A DNA stretch of 64,000 nt from Chryseobacterium sp. G0201 (GCF_003815655.1 NZ_CP033917.1:310001-374000); one strand, 5' to 3'; shown: positions 42,190-51,540, counted from the first letter of the stretch. The notes: generated from the letters alone by a model not told the origin. Translations and numbers: made by a program.

Positions 42190-42682
42190 TAGCTAATATT
42201 TTACTTGAGCAAAATTTCATTTACGTTTTCTGGATTTGTGCAGACACCATATTAATCACATGAAAATCAGTGAATTAATTTTTTTAAAAATTATAAAAGT
42301 AATTAAAGTTAAGAGATATAAAACGTTGTTCAATTAAACAACGTTTTATATTAACTATGAAATAAATTTATCTTAAAATATTATCGGAATTTTATGAAAT
42401 AATTAAAATAAAAATTAGTATTTGTCTATCTGACATGAATACAATCCTATACTATATCGCTATATTTATTGATATTCACTCCAAAGAAATAGTCTTCCAA
42501 TGCAGCTATTCCATAGTGATAGTTCCCAAAAACATATTCTCAATACAACAATTCCAATCATAGAACCACTGATTTTCGCAGAAACGGCTTCCAAAATTCT
42601 TAAAATAGTAAAAATTCATTTATTGTTATTTTATTATCATTTTTTTCATCTATATATTTGCTTCACCTTTAAATGATAAGAT
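42190..42682. other. Intergenic region with hairpin, no clear gene
   Basis: The 493 bases hold the hairpin at 42318-42349 and, around 42447-42680, short open frames of 30-60 codons on both strands. None of them shows a motif I can recognise. The promoter of the sensor kinase gene should be near the right end. Confidence 0.4.
42318..42349. terminator. Perfect 13-bp hairpin, probable terminator
   Basis: ATAAAACGTTGTT (42318-42330) pairs perfectly with AACAACGTTTTAT (42337-42349) around a six-base loop. It lies about 130 bases after the small lipoprotein gene. The tail is AT-rich but lacks a clean T run. Confidence 0.6.
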
Positions 42683-45600
42683 TTGTATAAAAATATTATT
42701 CTCTTAATCTTGATTTTTATTTTTTTTAAAGTTTCCAGTCAGAAATATAATATCCAATTATACAACACAGATAACGGGCTTCCACAAAACAGTGTAAAAG
42801 ATATTATAAAAGATAGATATGGATTTATATGGCTAACCACTGAAAATGGAATTGTAAGATATGATGGAATTAATTTTTTAGTTTATAAGAATTTTCCATT
42901 AAACAGTCAGCGCTTCACTTATTTCTATGGTTCTACTAAAAAGGATAGTATTTTCACTAATGGTGACTATGGCAATACAATTCTATTGAATGAAAAAAAG
43001 CCTGTAATATTTAAAAATCATAAAAACAATCAAAATTTTATTTCTCACGAAAATAGTGATTACCTACTGTATTGTTCCAATTACAATTATGGTGCTTCTC
43101 CAGACATCAACTATTACATAAAGCTACAAAAAGGAATGTATTATATAAAAGAAAATTCTTTGTTATATAAGCCCTATCTAGCAAAAAAAAAGGAAAATCT
43201 TGCAATAAAAGTATTCTACAAAAATATTATCAGAATTTTCGCAATTGATGAGTCTATATTTTATTTAGATTTTAAAAATCATAAAGTAAATCAGATAGAA
43301 AAAGGAAAAATTATCAATAATTATAATATTCCACTACTTACCGATATCAAAAGTAAAATTTTTTGGAGCCAAATCAATAATCAAGTTTTTATTCTTAATG
43401 AAAATACTCTTTATACCTGTTATTACAAAAGCGGACAGCTGAAAATAATCAAGCTAATCCAAATGAATGACGATATAAGTAAAGATAACCTGAGCAGCAT
43501 CTACTACGATAATTTTTACAAAAAACTATATCTTGGGAGTAGTACAGAGGGACTTCAAATCATAAATTTTTCAGAATTCTCTACTACTAAAAATAACTCA
43601 TCGCCATCCGTATTTTATTCCACCCTACCTTATAATAACAATTCAGTAATATCTCCTATTGGTGAGGTTTATGATAGAAATGGACTGGTAAAAAACTTTC
43701 ATTTTAAAGATGCTATTTTCTTTTTCATGACTTATGATGAAAAAGAAAATATTATTGTTAGAAAAGAAGGAGATGCAATAATGTATAAAAAAGAAAAATC
43801 TTACACCGATCTTGCTTCTATCCCGATAAAGGATTTTTTTTTAACAGATTTTTTCTTCGACGAAAATAAATACTATGCACTGATTGTAAAACCTAAAAAA
43901 AAAGGTACAAAAGGCTATTCCGGAATACTTGCTGTATATAAAGGGAAATCATTTTCTTCAATAGATAAAAAAATCATTTTTAATGATGAGCCTACAAAAT
44001 TTATCCGTCTTGACCAGAATAATATCTTGGTTGGAACTATAAAAGGTTTGTACAAAGTATCACTGAAAACAAATAAAATATACAATCTAAATGCCAAAAA
44101 AGATATATCCGTCCGTAATATCATAAAATCTAAAAATGGGCATTTTTGGATAACAACGATAGGAAAAGGTTTCTATCTGCTCAGAGGAAACCGACTGATT
44201 AAAATGCCTTATGATATTAATGGCAACATTTCATCATCACATACAATTTTGGAAGATATGAATGGTTTTTTTTGGATACCTACCAATAATGGGCTCTATA
44301 AAACATTAGAAAGCCAACTTTTAAAATATGCTGATGATCAAAAATATAAAGTAAATTATTATCGATATTCAAAAGATTCAGGTTTTAATACTAATGAATT
44401 TAATGGCGGAGGTAATATATCCGGTAATCAGTTAAAAAATGGCGAGTTCGTTCTTCCTTCATTAAATGGTCTGGTTTTCTTTAATCCTCTTAAAGTTAAA
44501 AGTTATTATCCCCAAAATATATACATCGAAAGAGCTTTGATTGATAATCGGGAGCTTTATTTTAAAAATAATTTATATATAGATCAGGAGTCTGACCACA
44601 CTGAAGTATTTATTGATGTTCCCTATTACGCAAGCCCTGATAATATGATAATAGAGGCCAAATTAAACGATACTCCTCAAAAAAAATGGCAGCTTATAGG
44701 TAAAGACAGGAAATTCTATATTTCTAATCTGGGATACGGAAATTATACTTTCATTGTAAGAATGCTTGTTAATAACCGTGGAAAATATGTCTATAAAAAA
44801 ATAAATATTATTATTCCACCTTATTTTTATCAGACTCTTTGGTTTAAAGTGATAGCAGTTTCCATCATGTTATTGCTGTTGAATTTTCTGATAAAATGGA
44901 GAATAAGCTTTCTTAAAAAGAAAAATTATGAGTTGGAAGGAATTGTCAACCTTCGCACAAGAAACCTTTCCGACACTGTAGAAAAATTAAAAGCGACAAA
45001 AATACAGCTCCATAACGAGATTGAACAACAGAAAAAACTCATTGGTACCATTACCCATGATATTACTACTCCAATAAAATTCATTGCTCTCACCGCAAAA
45101 GAAGTGCTGGAAAATAAAGATTTTAATAAGCATCGGGCGGAAAAGATACTTACTTCTATCTATAAATCATCGGATCAGCTGTATAATTTTACAATCACTT
45201 TAAAAGAATATGCCGACATCTACAGTCATAGGTCTGATACAACAGAATCTTATTCTCTCTATAAACTTATTGAAGAAAAGATAATATTTTTTAATACCAT
45301 CGCGGAAAATAATAATACTGTAATTATAAATAATGCAGATCCCTCTTTATGTACGCAGATTAGTAAAAACATACTAGCCGCTATTGTTCATAATCTACTG
45401 GATAATTCTGTAAAATACACACAAAATGGCATTATAACAATAAATAATACGATTGAAAATGAGAACACTATATTACTGATAACAGATACAGGTATCGGTA
45501 TGGATGATCATAAAATAGAATACTACACAAGACTTCAGGATAATATCGAAAGTGAAAAATTATTATTACAAAAATATGGTATGGGGTTGCATCTCGTATT

Positions 45601-45700
45601 ACAATTATTACAAATGATTGAAAGTAAAATTGTTTTTAAAAAAAATGAATCACAGGGAACTTCTTTCAAACTAATTCTAACAAATAAAAAAAATGACTAA
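42683..45700 (+). CDS. Two-component regulator-propeller sensor histidine kinase
   Basis: A 1005-residue membrane kinase with signal peptide (residues 1-19, ending KVSS). A large periplasmic part contains regulator-propeller repeats (DNGLPQNSVKDIIKDRYGFI and GHFWITTIGKG-like units) and a Y_Y_Y domain near 640-710. A transmembrane helix lies at about 722-740, followed by a coiled coil and a kinase with H792 in ITHDITTPI and an ATPase domain (DNSVKYTQNG, DTGIGMD, KYGMGLHLV). No in-frame ATG precedes the signal peptide, so TTG 42683 is the likely start. The response regulator gene overlaps its end by 8 bases. Ligand unknown, possibly a polysaccharide fragment as in Bacteroides. Confidence 0.88.
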   Translation: MYKNIILLILIFIFFKVSSQKYNIQLYNTDNGLPQNSVKDIIKDRYGFIWLTTENGIVRYDGINFLVYKNFPLNSQRFTYFYGSTKKDSIFTNGDYGNTILLNEKKPVIFKNHKNNQNFISHENSDYLLYCSNYNYGASPDINYYIKLQKGMYYIKENSLLYKPYLAKKKENLAIKVFYKNIIRIFAIDESIFYLDFKNHKVNQIEKGKIINNYNIPLLTDIKSKIFWSQINNQVFILNENTLYTCYYKSGQLKIIKLIQMNDDISKDNLSSIYYDNFYKKLYLGSSTEGLQIINFSEFSTTKNNSSPSVFYSTLPYNNNSVISPIGEVYDRNGLVKNFHFKDAIFFFMTYDEKENIIVRKEGDAIMYKKEKSYTDLASIPIKDFFLTDFFFDENKYYALIVKPKKKGTKGYSGILAVYKGKSFSSIDKKIIFNDEPTKFIRLDQNNILVGTIKGLYKVSLKTNKIYNLNAKKDISVRNIIKSKNGHFWITTIGKGFYLLRGNRLIKMPYDINGNISSSHTILEDMNGFFWIPTNNGLYKTLESQLLKYADDQKYKVNYYRYSKDSGFNTNEFNGGGNISGNQLKNGEFVLPSLNGLVFFNPLKVKSYYPQNIYIERALIDNRELYFKNNLYIDQESDHTEVFIDVPYYASPDNMIIEAKLNDTPQKKWQLIGKDRKFYISNLGYGNYTFIVRMLVNNRGKYVYKKINIIIPPYFYQTLWFKVIAVSIMLLLLNFLIKWRISFLKKKNYELEGIVNLRTRNLSDTVEKLKATKIQLHNEIEQQKKLIGTITHDITTPIKFIALTAKEVLENKDFNKHRAEKILTSIYKSSDQLYNFTITLKEYADIYSHRSDTTESYSLYKLIEEKIIFFNTIAENNNTVIINNADPSLCTQISKNILAAIVHNLLDNSVKYTQNGIITINNTIENENTILLITDTGIGMDDHKIEYYTRLQDNIESEKLLLQKYGMGLHLVLQLLQMIESKIVFKKNESQGTSFKLILTNKKND

Positions 45701-46307
45701 ATATATTCTTATAGCCGATGATCATGACATTGTACTGGCGGGAACAAGTTTAATTTTAGAATCCAGAATAGAAAATGTAATTATCCATCAGGCTGAAGAT
45801 TACCCGGAAGCTATTGATAAAATTTCTAAACAAAAATATGATCTTGTTATTTTAGATATCAATATGCCGGAGAGCAAAAATAAAAAAATGATTTCTGAAA
45901 TTAAAGAGCTTGATCCTACTATAAAAATCCTCATATTTTCTGCCTATGAAGAAGAAATAGCTGTGCAGTATATAAAAGAAGGAGCCAATGGATACCTCAG
46001 TAAACTCAGTAAGGTTGATAAAATCTCGGAGGCCGTAAAAAAAATATTCTCCGAGGGCTATTATTATCCATCAAGCATTGTAAACCAGCTTTTACAAACC
46101 TCACCCTTGGATTCCATAAAAAATCTTTCAGAAAGGGAATATGAAATTTTTATTTTAATGGTAAAAGGATATGGTAATTTAGAAATCTCAAATACGATGA
46201 ATATCCAAATGACAACGATTAGCACCTATAAAAAAAGAATCCATAATAAATTAAAAACTAACAACCTTGCAACCCTTATTAAACTTTACGAGACCTATAT
46301 ATCCTAA
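45693..46307 (+). CDS. NarL/FixJ-family response regulator
   Basis: A 204-residue two-domain regulator. The receiver domain has D55 as phosphoacceptor in LVILDINMPES, with acidic DDHD at residues 9-12 and the ANGYLSK lysine loop near residue 105. The C-terminal LuxR HTH (LSEREYEIFILMVKGYGNLEISNTM) binds DNA. It overlaps the sensor kinase gene by 8 bases (ATGACTAA), so the two form a two-component pair. The secreted GINT-type gene at 46592 lies downstream and may be a target. Confidence 0.93.
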   Translation: MTKYILIADDHDIVLAGTSLILESRIENVIIHQAEDYPEAIDKISKQKYDLVILDINMPESKNKKMISEIKELDPTIKILIFSAYEEEIAVQYIKEGANGYLSKLSKVDKISEAVKKIFSEGYYYPSSIVNQLLQTSPLDSIKNLSEREYEIFILMVKGYGNLEISNTMNIQMTTISTYKKRIHNKLKTNNLATLIKLYETYIS

Positions 46308-46407
46308 TATGATAAACTAAATGGTCAGAAATTTATTTTATGAAATTATTAAAAACAAAGCCGCTTTGATAATTTAATAAAATAAGCAATTATTTGGATC
46401 AATATGT

Positions 46408-46443
46408 AAAGAGCCATGTAGAAAATTTTCTACATGGCTCTTT
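46408..46443. terminator. Perfect 18-bp palindromic terminator
   Basis: AAAGAGCCATGTAGAAAA pairs perfectly with TTTTCTACATGGCTCTTT with no loop. It lies about 100 bases after the response regulator stop and is followed by T-rich sequence. Confidence 0.9.
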
Positions 46444-46591
46444 CTTTTATTCTACATAGTGTTAATTTTCTTGTAGAAGTATTTCTATAATTTTACATCA
46501 TTATAAAGTATACATAAAGTGTTCAACTGATATATCCTATATACCATAAACAAAGGATTAATAGATTACCAAACAACTAAAAAACTAATAA

Positions 46592-47707
46592 ATGCACAAA
46601 CATTTTACAACATTATTAAAAGTAGTAGGATTTCTAACTGCTTCTATTGCTTTTGCACAAACAGGAAATATAGGAGTGAATACTGCAAATCCCGGATCTA
46701 CAATAGATATTAACGGATCTTTGGCCGCAAATTATACTGCAGTAAATACGACACCTTATAATTTGACTGCAACAGATTTTTACGTTTCGTATAATGGTAT
46801 ATCAAATGCTGTATTTAATCTTCCATCTGCTATAAGTGGTATTGGAAATTTCAAAGGGCGCATATACACAATCAAAAACAATACAAATTTTACAATAACA
46901 GTAAATCCCGCAAGTTCAGAGTCTATCAATGGAAACACCAATCTTTCAGTACCTGAAAATCAAAGTGTACAATTGATCAGCACCGGCCTTGCCGGAGCTA
47001 GTTCTACATGGGAAATTGTCTCATTGGGCACTTCTTTAACAGCCAATAACGGCCTTACAGCTTTAGGTGGTCAAATGAAGCTTGGCGGTACATTGTCTCA
47101 AGCTACAGATATTGCGACAGCGGGAAATAACCTAAGTATAAACGGAACAGGAAAAGTTTTAGTAGGCACAAATATTGTTCCAACAGGCGCTGCAAATGCT
47201 AAATTCATTATCGATAATGGTACAACGAACGGTGCTTTACAAATTAAAGACGGCTCACAGCAATTAGGATACGTATTAACCAGTGACGCTAATGGTTTAG
47301 CAACTTGGTCATCTACTGTTACTACAGCATTTGCTAATAATTGGACCGCTTATACAGGAACATTGGTCAATCCTTTTACAGGACCAACAGGTGGTGGAGG
47401 TTTAGCTACAGGAATATCAGTAACTATCCCGGCCAAAGGTTGGTATTTTTTCCGCAGTGGCCTAGCTATTAATTCCGACTGTAACGATTATGCCTTTTAC
47501 ATTAATGGTATTGGAGATGTTTGGAGAAGCTATTGTGGTTCTAATACAGCAGCTTTTATGTTTCCCAGAGATCAAAATCGGGTATTATACTTCGCAACAC
47601 CAGGAAACTATGCAATCTTGGCTGGCAAAACTAATGGTATAGTGCCAGTTAGTTTCAATGGTGGTAATCCTGTGTTCTATTTGGATTTTGTAAAGTTTCA
47701 AAACTAG
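46592..47707 (+). CDS. Secreted GINT-type protein of unknown function
   Basis: A 371-residue exported protein. Signal peptide residues 1-22 (ending IAFA), then a GINT-type start (GNIGVNTANPGSTIDINGS). Residues about 40-150 resemble the protein at 57277 (YVSYNGISNAVFNLPSA, GRIYTIKNN, TITVNPA). The C-terminus is beta-rich with the TIPAKGWYFFRSGL stretch. No T9SS domain. The next 200 bases hold a relic of a similar C-terminal domain. Nearby regulators at 42683 and 45693 may control it. No function is known. Confidence 0.75.
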   Translation: MHKHFTTLLKVVGFLTASIAFAQTGNIGVNTANPGSTIDINGSLAANYTAVNTTPYNLTATDFYVSYNGISNAVFNLPSAISGIGNFKGRIYTIKNNTNFTITVNPASSESINGNTNLSVPENQSVQLISTGLAGASSTWEIVSLGTSLTANNGLTALGGQMKLGGTLSQATDIATAGNNLSINGTGKVLVGTNIVPTGAANAKFIIDNGTTNGALQIKDGSQQLGYVLTSDANGLATWSSTVTTAFANNWTAYTGTLVNPFTGPTGGGGLATGISVTIPAKGWYFFRSGLAINSDCNDYAFYINGIGDVWRSYCGSNTAAFMFPRDQNRVLYFATPGNYAILAGKTNGIVPVSFNGGNPVFYLDFVKFQN

Positions 47708-47739
47708 TATTTAGATTCATTGCAAGAATGTATACCTAG

Positions 47740-47916
47740 AGTGGAAAATTTACAGTTCCTGCCAACGGATACTATATGTTCTATCGATCAACACAATTTG
47801 ATAATGCTGGAGAAACTCTTTGTATGGCTTCCGCAGCAACAGCAGCAGCCGTTAATAGCGATAGTATCTACCAAGTAGTTGATAGTTCTTTTTATGGTTA
47901 CAAAATCGTTAATTAA
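47740..47916 (+). pseudogene. Relic of a GINT-type protein C-terminal domain
   Basis: The open frame from 47740 to TAA 47914-47916 reads GKFTVPANGYYMFYRSTQ and ends YGYKIVN, with a stop (TAG 47737-47739) immediately upstream and no start codon. It resembles the C-terminal VTIPAKGWYFFRSGL region of the protein at 46592. It is a remnant, probably from a tandem paralog whose start was deleted. Confidence 0.7.
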
Positions 47917-48320
47917 ATTTTAAACATAATATATAGTTTATTACAATACTGAGATCCCAAGGTTCTAATAACACAATGAAAACAAAAAATATGTAAACCC
48001 TCATTTATATGTTTTTAATTAAAAGTAACTATCATAAATTTTGATGGTTATTTTTAATTAAAAAAAATGGCATTTAAAAATATCCATATTGCTTGAAAAC
48101 TGTAGAGATAATAATTCCAAATAAGTCATATTATGCTAATTTTACAGAATTATCTGCCAATATTTTGAAAAATTCCCCTCTCCTTTTTTTAGGATATTTA
48201 TGGCAACTCCATTTGAATTTTCACCCTTAATACTTCTTGTGCACACAATCTATTTTGACTGATACTTTGAATAATCTCCTGAATGCGCCATAGAGTTGTA
48301 TGAATTAATACTGAAAAATT
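47917..48320. other. Intergenic region with a weak hairpin
   Basis: About 400 AT-rich bases. Apart from the TAACTATCAT/GATGGTTA hairpin at 48023-48050, set in an AT-rich stem, nothing is recognisable. It ends next to the hsp20 stop codon on the minus strand. Confidence 0.4.
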
Positions 48321-48752
48321 TTAGCGTATTTTGATCTCTTTTACTTCTTTTTTATCCAGATTAGTTTTACTAATAGTAATATTTAATAATCCCCCTTTAT
48401 AATTGGCTTTTATGTGATCTAAAGTAATATTGTCGGGTAAACGGAAACTGCGGGCAAATGAGGAAGCTGAAAATTCTTTTCTTACATAATTTTCTTTTTC
48501 TTCTTTTTTCTCTGCACTGGTTTCAGCACTAATGATCAGTGATCCGTCTTCAACCGCTACTTTGAAATCTTTTTTCTTAAATCCCGGAGCTGAAACTTTC
48601 ACCTTATAGACACCGTTTTTGTCAATAATGTTAACTGTTGGTTCTAATTTAACCAACTGATTAACACCATCATCATTCTTCCAAAAATCTTCTACCAGAG
48701 ATTCTAATAATTGAGATTGATCTGATGGATTGGCTTTTTCTAAAGTTTTCAT
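48321..48752 (-). CDS. Hsp20/alpha-crystallin family chaperone
   Basis: A 143-residue ATP-independent holdase that binds unfolding proteins. The alpha-crystallin domain runs about residues 40-140. VYKVKVSAPGFKKKDFKVAVEDGSLIISAE is the beta-sandwich start, and residues about 88-103 (FSASSFARSFRLPDNI) precede LDHIKANYKGGLLNITISK, which has the family's GxLxIxI end. A Crp/Fnr-like dyad, TGATGTTAATCA (48833-48844), lies 81-92 bases upstream. It is the first gene of the island's stress block and probably has its own promoter. Confidence 0.9.
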   Translation of the reverse strand: MKTLEKANPSDQSQLLESLVEDFWKNDDGVNQLVKLEPTVNIIDKNGVYKVKVSAPGFKKKDFKVAVEDGSLIISAETSAEKKEEKENYVRKEFSASSFARSFRLPDNITLDHIKANYKGGLLNITISKTNLDKKEVKEIKIR

Positions 48753-48832
48753 AATACAATTATTTTAAGGTTTATACTCCAAAGGTATAATGTAAATAAT
48801 TTTTAAATCATGACTGTCGTTGCGTTTTGAAA

Positions 48833-48844
48833 TGATGTTAATCA
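48833..48844 (-). promoter_or_regulatory. Crp/Fnr-like dyad upstream of hsp20
   Basis: TGATGTTAATCA has the symmetrical TGAT-N4-ATCA core of Fnr-type sites. It starts 81 bases upstream of the hsp20 start codon, nearly the same distance as the dyad upstream of pckA. It overlaps the last codons of the neighbouring gene. Confidence 0.55.
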
Positions 48845-49194
48845 CTTTTTTTCCAGGCATCGAGAATTTCAATTATTGAGGAAATGGCTAATTTTGAGTC
48901 TGGAATGATAATATATTTCAATCCGGCATCCTGAATTATTGATACATCCACGGGAACCTGTTCCTGGAAGCTGAATATAAAATATTTGATACCAAAGGAT
49001 ATAAGTTTCAAAATAAGACTATTGGAAACCAGCTTTTCCTGATCAATGATTATGGCAGTATCTTTTGCTTCTGCAAAATGGACTGTCGTTTCACTTAAAG
49101 GATCTACTATAATCGTAATTTTATGCTTTTTACGATTAGCCAAAGCAAGAAGCTTTTTATCTTCCTGGCTGATATGATAAACGATGACTTTCAT
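48838..49194 (-). CDS. Stand-alone D-lactate-dehydrogenase N-terminal-domain-like protein
   Basis: A 118-residue protein resembling only the N-terminal substrate domain of D-2-hydroxyacid dehydrogenases (MKVIVYHISQEDKKLLALAN, then LSETTVHFAEAKDTAIII and IKYFIF), where the family continues into an NAD domain. The protein ends after about 115 residues with no nucleotide-binding domain, so it cannot be an active dehydrogenase. It is in a stress gene cluster, between hsp20 and the REC-Crp regulator gene. It may be a regulatory or binding module. The family match is by motif layout and moderately sure. Confidence 0.6.
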   Translation of the reverse strand: MKVIVYHISQEDKKLLALANRKKHKITIIVDPLSETTVHFAEAKDTAIIIDQEKLVSNSLILKLISFGIKYFIFSFQEQVPVDVSIIQDAGLKYIIIPDSKLAISSIIEILDAWKKSD

Positions 49195-49199
49195 ACTGT

Positions 49200-49227
49200 C
49201 TGTTCAATCTTCAAATGTATTGAACAG
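49200..49227. promoter_or_regulatory. 5' leader dyad of the 49194 gene
   Basis: CTGTTCAAT (49200-49208) is the inverse of ATTGAACAG (49219-49227) with a 10-base spacer. It sits 6-33 bases before the start codon at 49194 on the minus strand, so it would form a hairpin in the mRNA leader or act as an operator. Confidence 0.4.
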
Positions 49228-49273
49228 CATAGAACTTACAAATGCATGAAATCATCATAAAAAGTGATAGAGA

Positions 49274-50326
49274 TTAGTTTTTAAGCTTTTGAAGTCTTAA
49301 AACATCAAGTATGGTAATCTTCCCGGCACTTCTATCTATTAAATTTTCTTGTTTAAAATCACTGAGAATTCTGCTTACTGTTTCGATAGCCATTCCAGCC
49401 ATAGAAGCGAGATTTTCTCTTGAAATTTCAAAATTTTCAGTGTGAGGATGTTTTGTATGAAGTTTAAGTAAAACTTCTGCCATTCTTTTTCTCACAGAAA
49501 AATACGCAAGCTGCAATAGCTGCTCTTCATGGGTAATAACATTTTGTGCAAGAATTTTAATAAATTTCTCCGCTACATCAGGATATTTATACAGTAATTG
49601 GTCAATTACTTCTCCGGGAACCGAACAAAGTGTAGCATCCTCCAATACCTTAGCCGTCTCTTTATATTCTTTTCCTGCAAATAATGAAGTGAGTCCAAAA
49701 TATTCTTCCGGACTATAGACTCCTGTCATGAGTTCTTTCCCATCTTCCGTCATTTTTGTTGTTTTCACTGAACCGGATATAATTAAATAGACAGCATTTG
49801 CTGCATCACCCTCATAGTATATAATCTGCTTCTTTTTAAAGGACTTCACTTTTCGTTCATCAAAAGCTTTCTTTAGTTCATCAAGTCCGTGTGAACCCTG
49901 AAATAAATTTGTCATTTGAGTAAGAATATTGCTGTAAAGGCTTTTCTGACGTTCTTTCTTTTTCAATCGGCTTTCAATAGCACTGAGGAGTTCTATGTCA
50001 TCAAAAGGTTTGGTAAGATAGTCATCAGCACCCATTTCTATTCCTTTTCGGACTTCTACCCGATCGGTTTTTGCCGTTACAAAAATAAAAGGAATAAGTG
50101 CAGTATCCTCTCTCTTGCTTAAAAGATGTAAAACCCCATACCCGTCAAGCTCCGGCATCATAATATCACATAATATCACATCCGGGATATGTTTAATGGC
50201 CAGATCTACTCCCTGTTTGCCATTAGAAGCCTGAAATACTTCATAATTGGCAAGCTGAAGAATCTCTGAAGTACTTTCGCGGATATCATCATTATCTTCG
50301 ATAATCAAGAGGCGTGTTTTTTCCAT
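49274..50326 (-). CDS. Response regulator with Crp/Fnr output domain
   Basis: A 350-residue hybrid regulator. Residues 1-125 are a receiver domain (D54 in ILCDIMMPELDG; acidic EDNDD at 10-14; conserved Lys in LTKPFDD). Residues about 150-260 form the cyclic-nucleotide-binding fold (KKKQIIYYEGDAANAVYLII), and 280-345 the Crp HTH (ISRENLASMAGMAIETVSRI). So phosphorylation rather than ligand probably controls DNA binding. Its gene follows a FixL-like sensor kinase by 5 bases, its likely partner. It is an alternative to FixJ with a Crp-type output. Likely binding sites are the TGA-N6-TCA dyads in this island. Confidence 0.93.
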   Translation of the reverse strand: MEKTRLLIIEDNDDIRESTSEILQLANYEVFQASNGKQGVDLAIKHIPDVILCDIMMPELDGYGVLHLLSKREDTALIPFIFVTAKTDRVEVRKGIEMGADDYLTKPFDDIELLSAIESRLKKKERQKSLYSNILTQMTNLFQGSHGLDELKKAFDERKVKSFKKKQIIYYEGDAANAVYLIISGSVKTTKMTEDGKELMTGVYSPEEYFGLTSLFAGKEYKETAKVLEDATLCSVPGEVIDQLLYKYPDVAEKFIKILAQNVITHEEQLLQLAYFSVRKRMAEVLLKLHTKHPHTENFEISRENLASMAGMAIETVSRILSDFKQENLIDRSAGKITILDVLRLQKLKN

Positions 50327-50331
50327 TGGAA

Positions 50332-51540
50332 CTAAATTGGAGTATTATTAACTGACTTTTTCTGAAATGATAAGGTAAACTCGGTACCTTTACCTGATTT
50401 ACTTTCAAAAAGGATCCTACCATCCATAAGATTTACATACCGCTGCACAATATTGAGCCCTAACCCAGTTCCGGGAATATTTCCTATATTATGCGCTCTA
50501 AAAAATGGCTGAAAAAGACCGGATTGATCTTCTTCAGGTATTCCTATTCCATTATCTTTTACTGAAAACATATATTGATCTTTATTTATTTCTGTAGAGA
50601 ATTCAATCAACGTATGTTCTCCTGAATATTTTATAGCATTGCTTATTAAATTCATTAAACAATTCCTTAATAAATTTTGATCCAAATTTATTTCACTCTC
50701 TGATCCTGTATGCTGATAAATAATAATTTGGTCCTCTTTGGTTATGAGTTGCATTTCTTCCGTAAGTTCTTCTGAAAATTTAACAATATCAAATGAGTCA
50801 TATTGAGGTTTTACAATCCCTGTATCCAATTTTTCTAAGGAAAGAAAATCATTGAGAATGGAATTCAAACTGGCAATTGCATTTTTTATCTTATGAAGAT
50901 GTTTTAATATTTGGATATTGTCTGAAGTTTGAAGATATTTTTCAATAAGTACGGCAGAAAGCTGCATAGAACTTAAAGGAGTACGAAATTCGTGCGATGC
51001 CATTGAAACAAAACGGCTTTTCATCCGATTGAGTTGTTTCTCTTTTTCCAAGGCCATACTAGCCTCTTCTTTTGCTTTTTCCAATTCATGAAGTATTTTT
51101 TTTAGGGATTTTGTTCTATTCTCTACCAATTCTTCCAGCTCGCCGGCGTATTTTTTAAGAGATTCTTCCGCTTCTTTTTCTTTAGAAAGATCGTGTATAA
51201 AACCTGTATAGATCACCCTATCCTGATATTGCACTTCGCTTACAGCAAGCCTGAAAGGAAATTGTGTACCATCTTTTCTCAAGCCCCTAACTTCCCTTCC
51301 TTTTCCAATGATTTTCTTTTCTCCAGTATCCTGATAATGAATAAGGTAACCATCATGCCTGCCTTTATCGGGTTCCGGCATCAGTACTGAAATATTTTTA
51401 TCTACTAACTCTTCTTCTTTATACCCAAATATTTTTAGCGCAGAGGGATTCAGACTTTCTATTCTGCCTCTGTTATCAATGGTTATAATACCATCAATCG
51501 CTGTTTCTATAATAGCATGCAAAAGTTTAGTATTTTCCAT
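50332..51540 (-). CDS. FixL-like PAS sensor histidine kinase (probable heme oxygen sensor)
   Basis: A 402-residue soluble kinase. PAS residues about 5-120 match the heme-PAS of FixL: MPEPDKGRHDGYL contains H62, aligned with the heme-ligand His200 of Bradyrhizobium FixL, and IIGKGREVRG has R82 at the position of Arg220, a key oxygen-sensing residue. The FixL residues Arg206 and His214 are replaced (His and Lys). A coiled coil lies at about 120-175, then the kinase with H183 in SHEFRTPLS and ATPase motifs (NLISNAIKYSGE, DNGIGIPEEDQ, GTGLGLNIV). The partner is the REC-Crp regulator 5 bases downstream. Heme binding is inferred, not shown. Confidence 0.9.
   Translation of the reverse strand: MENTKLLHAIIETAIDGIITIDNRGRIESLNPSALKIFGYKEEELVDKNISVLMPEPDKGRHDGYLIHYQDTGEKKIIGKGREVRGLRKDGTQFPFRLAVSEVQYQDRVIYTGFIHDLSKEKEAEESLKKYAGELEELVENRTKSLKKILHELEKAKEEASMALEKEKQLNRMKSRFVSMASHEFRTPLSSMQLSAVLIEKYLQTSDNIQILKHLHKIKNAIASLNSILNDFLSLEKLDTGIVKPQYDSFDIVKFSEELTEEMQLITKEDQIIIYQHTGSESEINLDQNLLRNCLMNLISNAIKYSGEHTLIEFSTEINKDQYMFSVKDNGIGIPEEDQSGLFQPFFRAHNIGNIPGTGLGLNIVQRYVNLMDGRILFESKSGKGTEFTLSFQKKSVNNTPI

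Noticed and set aside
42447..42680. Short open frames on both strands (for example a minus-strand frame reading GNYHYGIAALEDYFFGV)
   Set aside because: The pieces change frame, lack starts and match no family I know, and both strands are equally open, so a decayed gene cannot be claimed.
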